Shown here piece by piece: positions 33,520 through 45,154 of a stretch of 64,000 bases of DNA; the stretch's first letter is position 1; each line of letters starts with the position of its first letter. Source of the stretch: Ramazzottius varieornatus (Eukaryota; Tardigrada; Eutardigrada; Parachela; Ramazzottiidae); assembly GCA_001949185.1 (NCBI GenBank), contig BDGG01000002.1, forward strand, positions 1,023,481 through 1,087,480, written 5' to 3'. Position numbers and translations under genes: made by a program. Below the pieces are notes generated by a model. That model was not told the origin of the DNA. It was given only the letters and a program-made list of their open reading frames with translations, and ran no database searches.

Positions 33520-34779
33520 AACGTCCTCGCAGAAGCTAGCCAGAAGGTTGTCATTGGGCGTGACGTTGATGGCACAGTACGGTTACGCTCTCAATTACAA
33601 AGCAGGCAACATATGGCGCCAAGGAATACATCTACCATCTCCCCGACCAGGCACAACAAAGCCCGCCAGGCCATTCAATTATTGAAGGATTCTTCGATCA
33701 ACACTTGATTCTTCACCAATCAGTCACGGCTCAACGCCAAGATCATTTATGCTCTTTTCCATCCACCGAAAGAACGCGACGGCGAGGAAAAGCGTAATGT
33801 AATTAAAAGTTTACGTAGGGCCGTTTTCTTACAGCAACGCTCGACAATGCGAAACAGGGCGTGGCATGCTCAGGGTAATAAGTCGTATTCTTTCACCCAC
33901 TGTTTTCGCTTCTAGATTTGATTTCCGGGGTGAGTCAGAGTTAGCTTTGTTCAATCATTACTGGCCATTCACTCTGAAAAATCTAAGCCGGGAACACAAT
34001 TACGACAGTACACTTTCGTCTTACAAGAAACAATACTTCGGACCGGAAAAGGTTGGGCGTAAAGAAGCTGATCTGTCTCATCCTCCCGTCGCCAAAGATT
34101 CTTCTTTCTAGTGATTTTCCTCTTGAAATGGGTAGATCAAGGAACGAAGCTTATGAGACCGGTACCCAAGTTGGCGCACGCTTCCATCCGAAAACACTAA
34201 CAATGTTCGCCACTGGGGAAAATAATCAGACTGGATAAGAACAATTTCAAAAGTGGCACACATGTTCAGTGTCATCGGCTGGGAGACTGCGCCACTTGGA
34301 GTGACGATACTGCACGATTTGTTTTGCCGGTCTCCGGCTGGTGAACTTGCTAAAGGTGCGGGAAACGTCAGCAGATGGGACTAGGTTACCAGCCTTCCCT
34401 GGCGTCCTCGTTTCCAAATTTGACGAATTGTAAGTCTGAGAGTTTCCAGCCGGGAGACACAGCAGAGGGCGTAGCGCGAACGTTATGCAACATCGACCTC
34501 TTGCTTGTACACGTCGTAACGCAACTGATCTGATGAAACCAACTTGCACGCCTTCTGCAATTCTCCAGAAGATTTCTGGTGGTGTTCTTGACTGGCGGAA
34601 CGGGTATACAACAACCTCGAACAAAGTCAAAAATTTCAGTCTGCCGCGTACCGAAACGTAGAACGGCTTGACATCAAAGTCGTACTTGGAAAAAAACCAT
34701 GAAACAAAAAACGACGAAAACGTTTCAAGGCGAGTGAGACTCAGCAGAACTCGCGGATCGACATTAAGAGCATTTCAGC
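33520..34779. other. intergenic stretch
   Basis: Frames at 33866-34111 (+) and 34247-34630 (-) have no recognised product. The latter overlaps two palindromic repeats and is not a gene. Confidence 0.4.
34165..34300. repeat. palindromic repeat pair
   Basis: Copies at 34165-34220 (CCAAGTTGGCGCACGC / TGTTCGCCACTGG) and 34244-34300 (CAAAAGTGGCACAC / ACTGCGCCACTTGG), about 80 bp apart. Confidence 0.65.
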
Positions 34780-35172
34780 TTAGAACAAAGGAATGGCGAC
34801 AGAAGCAGCGAAGTAGCCTTTTTTTACGTTAAGTAGAGTTCTGAGGAGGATTTTCTTTGAATGCTTCAGCCTTCTCTGGATGAACTGCAGGCGAGTTCGA
34901 GAGGATGGTCCGTCGTGGACGTTCTCGGCCTCCTTCGGGCTTGAATTCTTGTGGAGCTTCTTCGGAGCTAACTGCGACTCGTAAGGCGGGTCCTCCGGCA
35001 AACACCTCTTCTTCAATCCCTTCCAGGAGGGCGGCTTATTCGTTACGATCGCGAGACGAATATGGCAGTGGCCGACAGTGGGCGCAGAGGAGCTGTCGTT
35101 CTTCGAGTTGTCAATCCCAGCCCAGTCGGGTTCTTGGTCCCTGCTCTAAAGTCCTCCACTCACGGGTCCTGC
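34780..35172 (-). CDS. unidentified basic exon, possible 3' end of next gene
   Basis: The minus-strand open frame begins after a TTTAG acceptor near 35152 and reads DQEPDWAGIDNSKND, then SAPTVGHCHIRLAIVTNKPP, followed by a Lys/Arg-rich helix (TRLQFIQRRLKHSKKILLRT) and a stop at 34780. It may be the last exon of the 35.5-36.6 kb gene. The junction was not found. No family recognised. Confidence 0.35.
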
Positions 35173-35451
35173 GCACGAAATCTGATTTAACTGAGCTTGG
35201 AATCAGCGTCTAATCAGGTTTTTGACCAACAAAGGCCATAAAATCGGCATAAAATCCAGGTGCAACCTGCTATCGTGAAATCAGCTTTTTTTCTGACGAA
35301 CTAGCGATCCGGCTAGGCTGGTCACCACCTCGTGGCTCATAGATGGCACGAATCCAGCAGCTGGGGTCGTGGCCTACAACCAACGAATAAAAGAGCGGTG
35401 CAATGGACCGAAGGTGGCAGATGCGAGGTCGGATATTCGTCAAGATCGCTA

Positions 35452-35508
35452 TTTCAAATGGCGGACGCAACTAGCCGATACCGCGGTAAAACGTGCGCCA
35501 CTTGGAAA
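35452..35508. repeat. palindromic repeat, single copy
   Basis: Left arm decayed (CAAATGGCGGACGC). Right arm ACGTGCGCCACTTGG intact. Confidence 0.65.
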
Positions 35509-35554
35509 TGCCGAGCTTGCCGAGCTCGCATAGGTCAGTGCTCATGGATGTCAT

Positions 35555-36620
35555 GGAATAAGAAAGTTCCTTCGACTTGTCGTTTCAGCTGCCTTATTGG
35601 ATTTTGGTTGTTGGGTACCATCCAGGGGAGGAACTTCCAAAGAGTCAGAAGCTTCCTACAATACAGCAGCAAATTAGTATCTCACGAGTAGGTTCATCGA
35701 TATCATGGTACATGTTACGTGTGAGATTAAGAGGACAAAACTCACAGCCAAATCAGGTGGATCATTCGTCGCCGATGTTGGACCGCCAACAGCGACGTTC
35801 GCTTTCTCATCGCCATCGTGAAGAACCACTGGAAAAAACCAACCACACTGGCAGCTATGTCGACAAGGAAAGCCATGCGTACAAAAGTGATGGCGAGATA
35901 TAGCTTTTGCACTGACCTGGGAGCACCGCGATGACCTGGGTGCCCAAAGCAATAGGCTCGACAGCAACTTCCGGATCCGCGACAGCTACTTCTTGGTCAG
36001 CCATATTTCCTTCGGCTGGAGTCTGCAACAAACAGGCCCATAGTTCATGTTGCTACATCCTGTGCTCACATGTGAGTTTTGATGTCATACCCCGGTTAAG
36101 GCTTGTGATGGCTTGTTTACCGGGAGGAAGATGACTTCGGGCGACTCGTCTTTGATCTGCACAAAGAGCGGTTTCGCCTCGAAAGACAGGATCGGATCTT
36201 CGACGAACTCTTCCAGCAATTACGATGCGTTGCGGAGGTCTTTTCCACTGTTAATGTCGTAGTATTCGCCCATCTTGTCTGTGGATCAGAAAGCTCGCGT
36301 CACAACAGAAAACGAGCACACTTTGAGAAAACGGACGCGACCGCCGACTATCGAATGGCGGTCGGTCAGTGTTGGCGGATTGGAGCAATAGTGGACGTGA
36401 ATGGAGCAATAAAGTACTCACCTGCCACCTTCAGGAGGAATGTGGTGGGGAAGGGCTGCATTGTGTCGCCATACAGTCGGCGACACTCGCCATCGACCAC
36501 GTTCAGCACGGCCGACACCGACAGGTGAGTTCGCATGGCGATATGCGTCCGTTCCGTTGGCAATCCGGGATAATGCTCCGCTCGAGACGATATCTTCAGT
36601 CTCCATTTATAGGTAGCGGC
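35555..36620 (-). pseudogene. unidentified multi-exon gene with in-frame TAA
   Basis: Minus strand, five phase-consistent exons. Exon 1 begins MAATYKWRLKISSRAEHYPG and ends at a GTGAGT donor near 36417. Exon 2 reads DKMGEYYDINSGKDLRNAS, then TAA, then LLEEFVEDPILSFEAKPLFV and VQIKDESPEVIFLP to a GTAAAC donor. Exon 3 is NMADQEVAVADPEVAVEPIA and onward. Exon 4 is VVLHDGDEKANVAVGG and onward. Exon 5 is EASDSLEVPPLDGTQQPKSN, then a stop. The first two exons faintly resemble the N-terminal beta domain of large lipid transfer proteins (vitellogenin type). That is a weak impression only. The TAA in exon 2 makes it a pseudogene, a polymorphic null or a sequence error, because every splice junction is otherwise intact. 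Confidence 0.5.
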
Positions 36621-37355
36621 CATTTTCCAAGAACGCACAAAAAGCAGGTAAGACCGCAAAAACGAAGAAGCTAGATCTTCGAACTGCCTGGAGAATAGAT
36701 GTTGACTTCGGCAAGGGATCCCCGACTAACAGAAAGTGTGACCGGTGGGGAAATGACGCAAAAGTGAGCGTGAAAGAAGATGGTACGCTGGCTTTTCGAC
36801 GATGTGTATCCTGGATATTAAGTAGACACCGCCTACTGCGACGGCGCGTCTACCAGACGATGAAAAAAACTCCACCACGAAGTATGGGCCGGAAGGAAGA
36901 ACGCTTGCCTGCGCTGCATGTGCTGTTACGATGACAGTGAAGTGGGTGGACTTTGGACCGGCGCTGTCGTTGTTACTGTACGTACAGAAAGATCTCGGTA
37001 TCTCGGACGCATTTGGCAGCTTAGAGGAATTGCCTGCATGGCGTTTTGACGAGACGACGACTGCTTTGTCAGTTCATCAGACCGAATCAAAACAGGCAAC
37101 GACTGCGTTTATGTACATCGAATGGAGGACAGGCAAGATCGGGCAATTGTACAAAAGCAGAAATGAGTTGACTGTGCATACAACAAGTCCAAGCGGCGGA
37201 AGACAAACGTAAATAGTACGAAACGTTGAATCAAAATGTCCAGCTTTTCTCATCTCAAAAATTTACTATCACTGTGCAATGACGACTTTCTACGGCACTG
37301 GTCAGATCTTTGGGCGCTTCCATCCTTCATAAATTAATGCCAACCACTTCACCGG
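36621..37355. other. intergenic stretch
   Basis: A plus-strand frame of 93 codons at 36931-37212 is unrecognised and unsupported. Nothing else seen. Confidence 0.35.
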
Positions 37356-40300
37356 TTACTTTCCCGCTCCAGGGAACTAAACGAAATGACACGTGAAAGG
37401 TGACCTGGCACGATAGCAGGAATTCACACCGTGATTCGGCAGCTGGATAATGGGTGCACCAGATAGCTTTTGCACGTGGCGCACGCTCTCATTGGGATTG
37501 ACTGAAAGTGTGCGCCACCTGCAAAGCGACCTGACCGAGTTCGATTGTTATCCCAAGTGGCGCATGCTCCCGGCCAATAACAGCGAGACGTACGCCACTT
37601 GACAGATCGAGCCAGTTAGATTCATTTGTCCAGCTCCTACTTTTTGGCGAACTTACCGTGGAAAGAAATACGGAAAGGTCCATCTGAGGAATACTTTCGC
37701 ATGGTACTCTTGGGTTTACTCCATCTCGGGCATCCAAGAAGACTCGTGGTTGGATTTGACGGATGTTAGTGTTTGCGCACATTATTCCGGCTAATGAGGC
37801 TTTCTTGATTTCGTCCAGTTGAGCTATACGAACACTTGAATATAGCCAAAAGTAAAACGCGCAAGAAAGGTAGTTCCCTTACGTAGCGTGAATTGTCCGG
37901 GGTTCTCATACCAGAACCGATCTCCGACTTTCCAGTCACGGAATTGACCCGTCAGGATACAAGCAAAGCTGGGACCTACTACCCCGTCACCGCGGTTTAC
38001 TGGGTTCTCGGAGACACCACCAGCCCAAAAGTCGATATCGTCAACGTGTCTATAAAATATAACGAACCTGAACCTTACTTTTAATTTTTGGATCCGGCAT
38101 GGAGGAACCTACCGGTATACTCTGGCCAGTCTAGTAATTGCATTTCTGGTCATGACATCTTCAAGGTCTTTGAAACTGCGAGCTCTGGGGAGACCGCAGA
38201 ATTCTCGAATGTCGTTATAGGTTGCCAAACCTGTAGAAAGAAAAAATGGCGTTTGAAGACAACTGATAGCCGGAAACCTGGAGGGGAATTTCACCGTGAT
38301 CACGACCACGTTGTAAGTTGAGCGAGACGATATCCAGACCGAACTTCTCGTCGACGGCTTGGAAGAGATGTTCCTGCATTTCGGTGGTGACTTGATTGTC
38401 GAAACTTTGCGAGTTCTCGTGGATCATACCCTCTGCCAAGTTATCCAGCGCACCGGGCTCGTACATGTAGTAGGGGGTGAAGAAGAACTCGTGGAATGGC
38501 TTGAAGCTTTCATTGAAGGTTCGCTTCAACGGTAGCCAGTCCTGGATCAAGGTGTGCAGCCTACAAGAAAACCATGAGAAAATCAGATGACTCAACCTTA
38601 ATATGATTTCGGTCCGTTACCGCTTACCGGTAAGCTGCAGTGGAGGTTTCCACCCATGTACCAGGGTTGACGTTCTCGTTATACAGGTTGGAGAACCCAC
38701 GAGCCATCAGCTTGATCTGATTGCGCTCGTCGCCGGCAATGCGGTCCCCGACGAGTGTAGGTAGGAATTCACCGTAAACAATCGCTTGCCATTGCGCAGC
38801 CATCACTTTCCTCGTTTCCTGTTGGGAAGAAGATTAACGATGGAACCAATGGAAGGGGTATGGATACTTCGTCAGCAACTGGTACGTCGACAAATAAATC
38901 CAAAATTGTTATACAAGTGACGCACGCTTTCGGACTTTGATAACGGAGGCGTGTGCCAATTGGAAATCAACTGAGCTCAACGAGATCGCTTTCCGATGAC
39001 ACGCACGCATTCACCCAATAGCAACGAAACTATGCGCTACTTGAAACAATGATACGCGTAGACAAAGATTATCGACAAAAATTGTTGACTTTGTCGACGC
39101 CCCAATACCGAACCACAAAGTGAGTATGGCTACCTGGTAGAGGATCTCATCAGGTAAATCTCTTCGTCTGTTCCAGAAGAAGTCGGAAATGCGGTTGTGT
39201 TCCCTCAAGAAAATCTAAGAGAAAAGTGAATATTAATTATGGTTAAATGCGAACATCAACGTACTAGAAGGCTTACAGTGTGAAGAGCGGTGAGGGCCGT
39301 TTGAATATTGACACGGTTATCGCCAGACTTGAAGCAAGCCCGAGACTCATCCAGACGCTGACAATCAAGAGTATCTTTGTCCGGTGGGAGCAACATCATG
39401 CGGAATTCCACTGCGAGTGGAGACGTGTTGATGCGGAGACCTCCTCGTTCTCCAGCTCGAAGCACGGCGTTGTCTTCCACAGACGATCCGTAGACTTGCG
39501 ACATATCGATGAAGTGGGTGTTTTGGTTCATGGGATCGCGGGGACCAACTGTACAGTCGGGACGCGGGGCGGGCAGTGAGCGGACGAACTCCATGCACTT
39601 GACGTTGAACTGGGCGTAGAAACGATCGTTGGCGGGAATGTCGATGGGAAAACAGGCGGCATCGCGACATTGGGGTTGGACGTTGCAACACTGCGGCGGA
39701 CTAGCTTCTCCTGAAATTCCGACAACACGTTGAACGAAACTGAAATTACGCTGATTTCGCTATAATATTTCAGCATGAAATTTATGCTTTCATTTGGATG
39801 ATCTACTTTCGATCAGTGGGAAGGTCGGCAAATGAAACCCGGAAAATCTGTATTGCAAGTGGCCCAGGTTTTCGCTGCTGTTGGCAGGGAGCGTGCGCCA
39901 CTTGAAAAAAAAAGATCTGGTCGTGATTGGTTTCGCAGGTGGCGCAGGTTTTCGTCATTACTGACGTGGCGCGTGCGCCACTCGGAGAAATAATCTCTTC
40001 CGGTTTGTTTGTCAGCTTCCAAATAATGTTTATGAATTCGGATTTTATGAAGGCTTTGTTGAACGGTGTAATGTTACGATTTTTGAAAACGTTTTCGGAA
40101 AAGCGCCGCAAAGCATCTGGTCATTGCCACTATGGCGTAGTACCGTATCAGCGCGTGAACGTGTAAAATGTCAGAAAGTGAAGGCAATGCGGTAATCTAT
40201 TGTCGTTTGGCTGTGTCTGCTCACCTTTGGTGGTTTGGACGAGACTGATCGGAGCTACAAAAAGAGAAAAAATTAAGCCGAAAGACGGTGGGTGGAAGCT

Positions 40301-42031
40301 TGGCTACATGTAAATAGTATCAAAATGGGACAACGAACTGTTGACGAAATCATGATCAAGAAACTGGCCAAACTGCATCAACAAGAGCGTCACGGTGGGA
40401 TGCGGACGGTCCAAGCCTTGGCTCAGCGTTGTACTGATCTCCCGCACGTTGGGCAACAATGGCCTTCCTTGAGAAGTTGTCACCACAGAAAGAGTTCTCG
40501 GTGTACTGATACCTGACGAAGGAAAGACCAGTGGTCAAGCGGAGCACTTTTGAGTGATCGGAAGATCCACTATCTGCGTTCGGGCACCTCGGACAGATCA
40601 TTTTGTCAAGTAGCGCATTCTGTCAATGATTACGGCTGGAAGTGCGCGCCACTTGGAAAAGTCGATCTGGTGAATTTTGTTTGCCAAGGTGCCATTCGAT
40701 GATTAAAGTTCCTTCGTGACGGGGATCATGTATTGAAAGCTCGATTCCGATCAGAGCTTCTCGATTATCAGATTCCCGTTTTCTTACGGTATTTCGAGAG
40801 TGAATACCGGTTTGCGGCGGCTCGTTCGGGGAATGGGTTTCGGTTCCTGACTTACCGTCATCATAACGTGGAGGAGTGACGCGGATGTGTGGAGAGAGCG
40901 CGGCTCCCCAAAAAGGCAGTTTCAGGTTGTTACACCAACCATCTTGGCTTCGGTACCTGGCCGAGGGATCGCACGGTGGCTGCGGTCGGTTCAAGCAGAA
41001 GCGACCAGTGGGGGATCCTTGGCGAGCGCTAATTTGACTCATGGCCGCCGTCAAATGGTTACGGTCCACACCGCTGCCAGCTCTGGAAAAGATAACAAAC
41101 ATCACTGTCGTAATCTCTCACGTTCATTGTGAGATAGCGTACATTCCAAAAGGCTACACTTGAATCTCAAAAGCAACAATATTATCAAATCCGTTTGCGC
41201 AATTTTCAAAACATCTATCAGCATTGGAAAACCGGAAAGAATATCTCCAACGTAAACTATCACTTCCTGGTTCAAGAATTATCGCGATTCCCGTACCAGA
41301 TTCATTTTCAAGTATTGATATGGTAATAACTCCTTGGGCGTCATCTCAAGTAACGCATATTTCTATTGCTAGCGACCGAGCGCTTGCGCCACTTGGAAAA
41401 CAATCTGGTCGAGTTTTTCACTATTACCGCCAGAGAGTGTGCACCACTTGGGGGTAACGATCATGGCGAACATTTGCCGACATCCGGTTTTCTTGGGAAC
41501 TGAATGTCTCCTGTCCATTAGAAAAAATAACACCAAGCTAAATTACACGAATATTCACTTACTTGGTCATCATTTTGGACATGGCTAACTCATCAATGCG
41601 TGCCGAGCCCGCCATATCCAAAGAGGCTTGTCGCGGCCAGTTGAAACGGTTCAACCGAATAACTGACATGGGTACTTTCTCCGGCTTACCAATATCGGCC
41701 ATTCGAGCTGCAATAAATTCGCTTAGCATAAGATAACTGTCATCCACCATCCGAGCATCAACTCACCGCATAAGTTTTGTCGGCTCTGAATATTCGATGA
41801 AGCCGATGGTTCGAGTTCTTCCTGGGCTTCCTGGATAGCCGCCGGAAGCCCCTCCTTGATGAACGTGACCATATTAGCTTTCTCCGAAGCCGACATGAGC
41901 ATATCATCCATTGGTTTCACCGTCCTGTTGGTCCTGAACTGAATAAAGTCCACCTGTCGTTGGGTGGTCAACGCCAGGGCCTTTGAGAAAGTGATGAGGA
42001 GGATGCACCACACAGGCCGGAGGACGGCCAT
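37356..42031 (-). CDS. chorion/peroxinectin-type animal haem peroxidase, secreted
   Basis: About twelve minus-strand exons run from ATG 42031 (signal peptide [20 protein letters not shown]) to a probable stop at 37356-37358. Approximate exons: 42031-41766, 41710-41552, 41090-40860, 40515-40320, 39715-39277, 39217-39138, 38820-38630, 38562-38297, 38228-38112, 38050-37882, 37817-37657 and 37375-37356. Family blocks are [26 protein letters not shown] (distal His and haem-linked Asp), CMEFVRS and the long [20 protein letters not shown] region. LREHNRIS follows, then [13 protein letters not shown] near the proximal His, [19 protein letters not shown] and [10 protein letters not shown]. Such enzymes oxidise substrates with H2O2, for example in cuticle or egg-shell cross-linking and immunity. 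At the proximal His the hand-built join gives YRLHTLI, one residue shorter than the usual YRxGHTLI, so that junction needs checking. Introns hold many palindromic repeats. Confidence 0.88.
37472..37603. repeat. palindromic repeat pair, opposite orientations
   Basis: Copies 37472-37526 (CACGTGGCGCACGCTCTC / AGTGTGCGCCACCTG) and 37550-37603 (CCAAGTGGCGCATGCTCC with GGCCAATAACAG loop). Confidence 0.7.
38911..39048. repeat. palindromic repeat pair in peroxidase intron
   Basis: Copies 38911-38965 (CAAGTGACGCACGC / GCGTGTGCCAATTGG) and 38990-39048 (ATGACACGCACGC / TATGCGCTACTTG). Confidence 0.6.
39852..39987. repeat. palindromic repeat pair in peroxidase intron
   Basis: Copies 39852-39910 and 39930-39987 share right arm GCGTGCGCCACT and tail AGATCTGGTCGTG. 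Confidence 0.7.
40602..40660. repeat. palindromic repeat in peroxidase intron
   Basis: CAAGTAGCGCAT / GTGCGCGCCACTTGG with tail GTCGATCTGGTG. Confidence 0.65.
41343..41452. repeat. palindromic repeat pair in peroxidase intron
   Basis: First copy CAAGTAACGCAT / CGCTTGCGCCACTTGG with tail CAATCTGGTCGAGTTTTT. The second keeps only the loop and right arm (GTGTGCACCACTTGG). Confidence 0.65.
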
Positions 42032-42410
42032 CTTGGGCGGGTGGGTTATTCCAGAAAGGCCCACCAGACCTGGCTGGCCAGCGAGGGGACGGCCTCGGGA
42101 CCTGGCACTACAAGGATAAGGATAGCGTACGTGAGAATGGTCCACAGAGTGGGGCTCATGAAAGGCCAGAAGGGGACAGTTTAACAGTGTCAAGAATTAA
42201 GCTGGTTGCGCTAATGCGCGGCTGATGAGGATAATCCAGCGACCAGATCAAGTTGGTGCGTCAAGTCATTTTGTACACGAACTGGTCTCTTCTCACTGTG
42301 ACTGGCTCTCACACAACATCAGCCAGTGTCTAACTAAAGTCTCCAAAGTGCGAGACAGGTGAAAATCAACTAGCTAGAAAGTTCGACGAGCAGTAACAGA
42401 AAAAGAGCGT

Positions 42411-42785
42411 ACCTGTATGAAGGATTTGAAGTTTAGGATCAACACTTCACTGAAATGTACGGTAAGATCCCAGAGCAGGCTGGCGGAGAGTACGGAGAGA
42501 TGGAAGCAACAACAATAACAACAACCAGTCTGTCTTTTCGATCGGCAAGACAGTGGGAGAGATGAAGCAGAAAGTAAGAGATATACAGTAACGGAGTACA
42601 GTATCGCGCTTGATTAAATCGAGGCGATTGGATGTGGGTCAGCAGAATAAGAATTTCAAGAAAGAAGCCAGCTTGAGACAGCTGCTTCAAAGAATACAGA
42701 AAAAGCTATGGTAATGGTTTTTACACTGGCCACAATACCGGCAGGCCTGTTCTCTAGTCCGTTCTTTTGCCTTTTATATGGCACT
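42411..42785 (-). promoter_or_regulatory. peroxidase promoter and leader exon
   Basis: The minus strand has CATATAAAAGGC at about 42780-42769 (TATA box) and a leader ending at a CAG|GTACGC donor near 42416, implying an untranslated first exon spliced to the coding exon at 42.03 kb. Confidence 0.4.
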
Positions 42786-45150
42786 CACTTTCCACCAATG
42801 GAAAACTGAAAAACCTGCAGTGACGTCACTGCGGCAATGCTTGACTCACGGCTCTCAAGTTAGATGGTCCCTTGCGTTATCCCAATGAATCGACCGCGAA
42901 AGGCGAGATACTGAGCTACCTTAGAGCAAAGTTCCTTATTGTTCATCAATTTTTCCCAAAAACGACATCATTTTGGCAAGAATGGAACTTCTAATACCGT
43001 TATAATTCGCATTGAAAAATTGCGTCCAGTGAAACGTGACAGTCTCTCAGAAGGAGGCTGGTCGATGGGCTGGGAGGTAGGCAAGTGGCATGCAACGCAT
43101 GTCTTCGTTGTTTCTCGCTGATGGCCTGCGTCACTTGCGAAGACGATCTCGTGAGGCTAGATTTTTCTTCCAAGTGGCGCACTTTCCGTTGTTTTTGGCT
43201 GGAAGCGTGCGTCACTTGGAGCAGCGTTCTTTGATGGTTCGTTTGCCATGCTCCGAATCATACGAGATACGAAGTGTGAGTCTAGTTGATTTTCCTTAGG
43301 ACTGAAGATCCTTCTGAAAGTTTCAGTTACCCAAAGAAACACGTGTCTAAGCGGCAAAGAACAACAGAAGATTCAGTGAGCGTTGAATTCGTTTCTAACA
43401 GATGTTAGCGGGTGAGTTTGCCTTCGCTTGTCGGTTTTTAGTTGAGAGAGAAGTTCAGAGTAGCCAATTGAAGAACCATTGACGAGCCTGGGTTCAACGA
43501 GAAAAATGCACGCTGATGAATGGTCAAACCCCAATAAACGTCAAAATTACCATCTAAGTAACGATATTACACCACGTGCGAACTTCCGGTAAATTAAGCA
43601 TTTATTTTTTCATTGCGTGGTCGAGCTTGACGAGAGTTTTGCTTCACAGTAATGTCTTCACATAATAAATCAAAGCAGCAGCGATCTACAGTAGAAGAGA
43701 GATTCTGTCAATTCTTACTCTGAACATTGTCATCATCGTTTTTGTCGTGTGTTGTCAATCAGCGTCCTTTCGGAACCACTTGCACCCCAGATGTCCTAAT
43801 GAGTAAAGCAAACAGGCTTCGTCGTGCGCCATTGTGGTATTAGTCTTTCCTGACACTAACATGACGAATTTGCGAAAGACAGCGTTACGGTGACGGCGCC
43901 ATGGCGGACTATTTGCCACAGACAACAAAAGTGCCGGTAGCGGCGACGTTAACGACTCCAAGTGGAGGATCACACCACAGCCGGGGTCAACAGGCAACCA
44001 AGGCCACCATGTTCTATATATAAAAGCTATCTTAATTTTTATATTCGAACGTTCGACCATAATCGGGATCCAGCATTTGCGCCACCGTAAAATCTAATTA
44101 CAATACTGTTTCTCTGATCAGAAGTGCACCATTTGATCACGATTGTAAGATCCCCACTGTTACTACTAGAATATGAAATCCTGTACGACCGTGATACCAC
44201 GACACTAAAAATATCACCCATATATATCTACTTGAGATATCGTTTAGTCGTAAAAGGGTCGTAACGATGGCCGACGATCTAGTACTTGTGGTGGCGCCAC
44301 CATCGTTGGGTCAGTCAGCATTTTTGTCAGACTGAACGATCCGGCTCTGGGTCTTCAGCTACGAGGGTCCCCAAAGGACTAGACCTGGTTTTCCGCAGCG
44401 ATAACGGAAGTACGGTTTCTTGCGGCAGAACAAACCACCGTTGGTTTTCGGTGGGAAGTGGTACTTTACCGTCTGATGATTACCTTCGTCGTCATCCACG
44501 TCGACCGAGAAAATCAAGCAGCATTTTCTGGCCAGTTCTTCCCTAACTTCAGTACGGCACCGGCGAATCTCTGGATTCCCGTTTCTTAACGTACACGCAC
44601 GAAGGGAAAGTTTTTGTGGAACTTCACTGCGCCATGGTTCGGAATCCCGTTACGATGCAGATTTTTCTCACTCTGGGTTGCTTCCTCGTTGGGATGCCCG
44701 TGTTGACGGAGTGCCAAGAGCGTTACTTTCCACCATTCGATGGGTAACTGACAAAATGCACTCGTTGGCTATAGTGGTCCACACTCCTCGTCAACAGAGT
44801 AGGAACACGTTTCAATACTGTATAATACCTATACAATGTAGAAAATACTGCCCTGCCCCAATGTACCCAATAACTCCAGGTTTTCGCGGTCTACAGCAAC
44901 CGTTCCCTGCAAGCCCAAGGGCAGCTTCGTCTGGCTGATGTGCGAATGAGCTTTTGTCCGCCAGGCTGTACATTCCGACCTCGGAGATCTTTTCTGACCA
45001 ACGACTGAGCCATGCCGCGAACCCCCTCTTGATGCTTACCGTACTACACCATGCAAGCATGTTTCCAGGTCCTCTCTGGACCCGTTGTCCTCTCTGTAAG
45101 AAGCGCCAAGTATCGATAGTTTGTCACGGCGGGGTCTTGCGATCAGACAT
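42786..45150. other. intergenic stretch
   Basis: No gene recognised on either strand. Palindromic repeats lie at 43.1-43.2 kb. Short frames starting MADYLPQTTK (43902, +) and MADDLVLVVAPP (44267, +) end quickly and have no splice support. Confidence 0.4.
43098..43220. repeat. palindromic repeat pair
   Basis: Second copy 43167-43220 is nearly complete (CCAAGTGGCGCAC / GCGTGCGTCACTTGG). The first has only loop and right arm. Confidence 0.65.
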
Positions 45151-45154
45151 CGTC

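Noticed and set aside
34247-34630. 127-codon minus-strand frame
   Set aside because: It runs through two palindromic repeats and has no family resemblance.
44267-44336. Short frame MADDLVLVVAPPSLGQSAFL
   Set aside because: It ends after 22 codons with no donor, so nothing supports translation.
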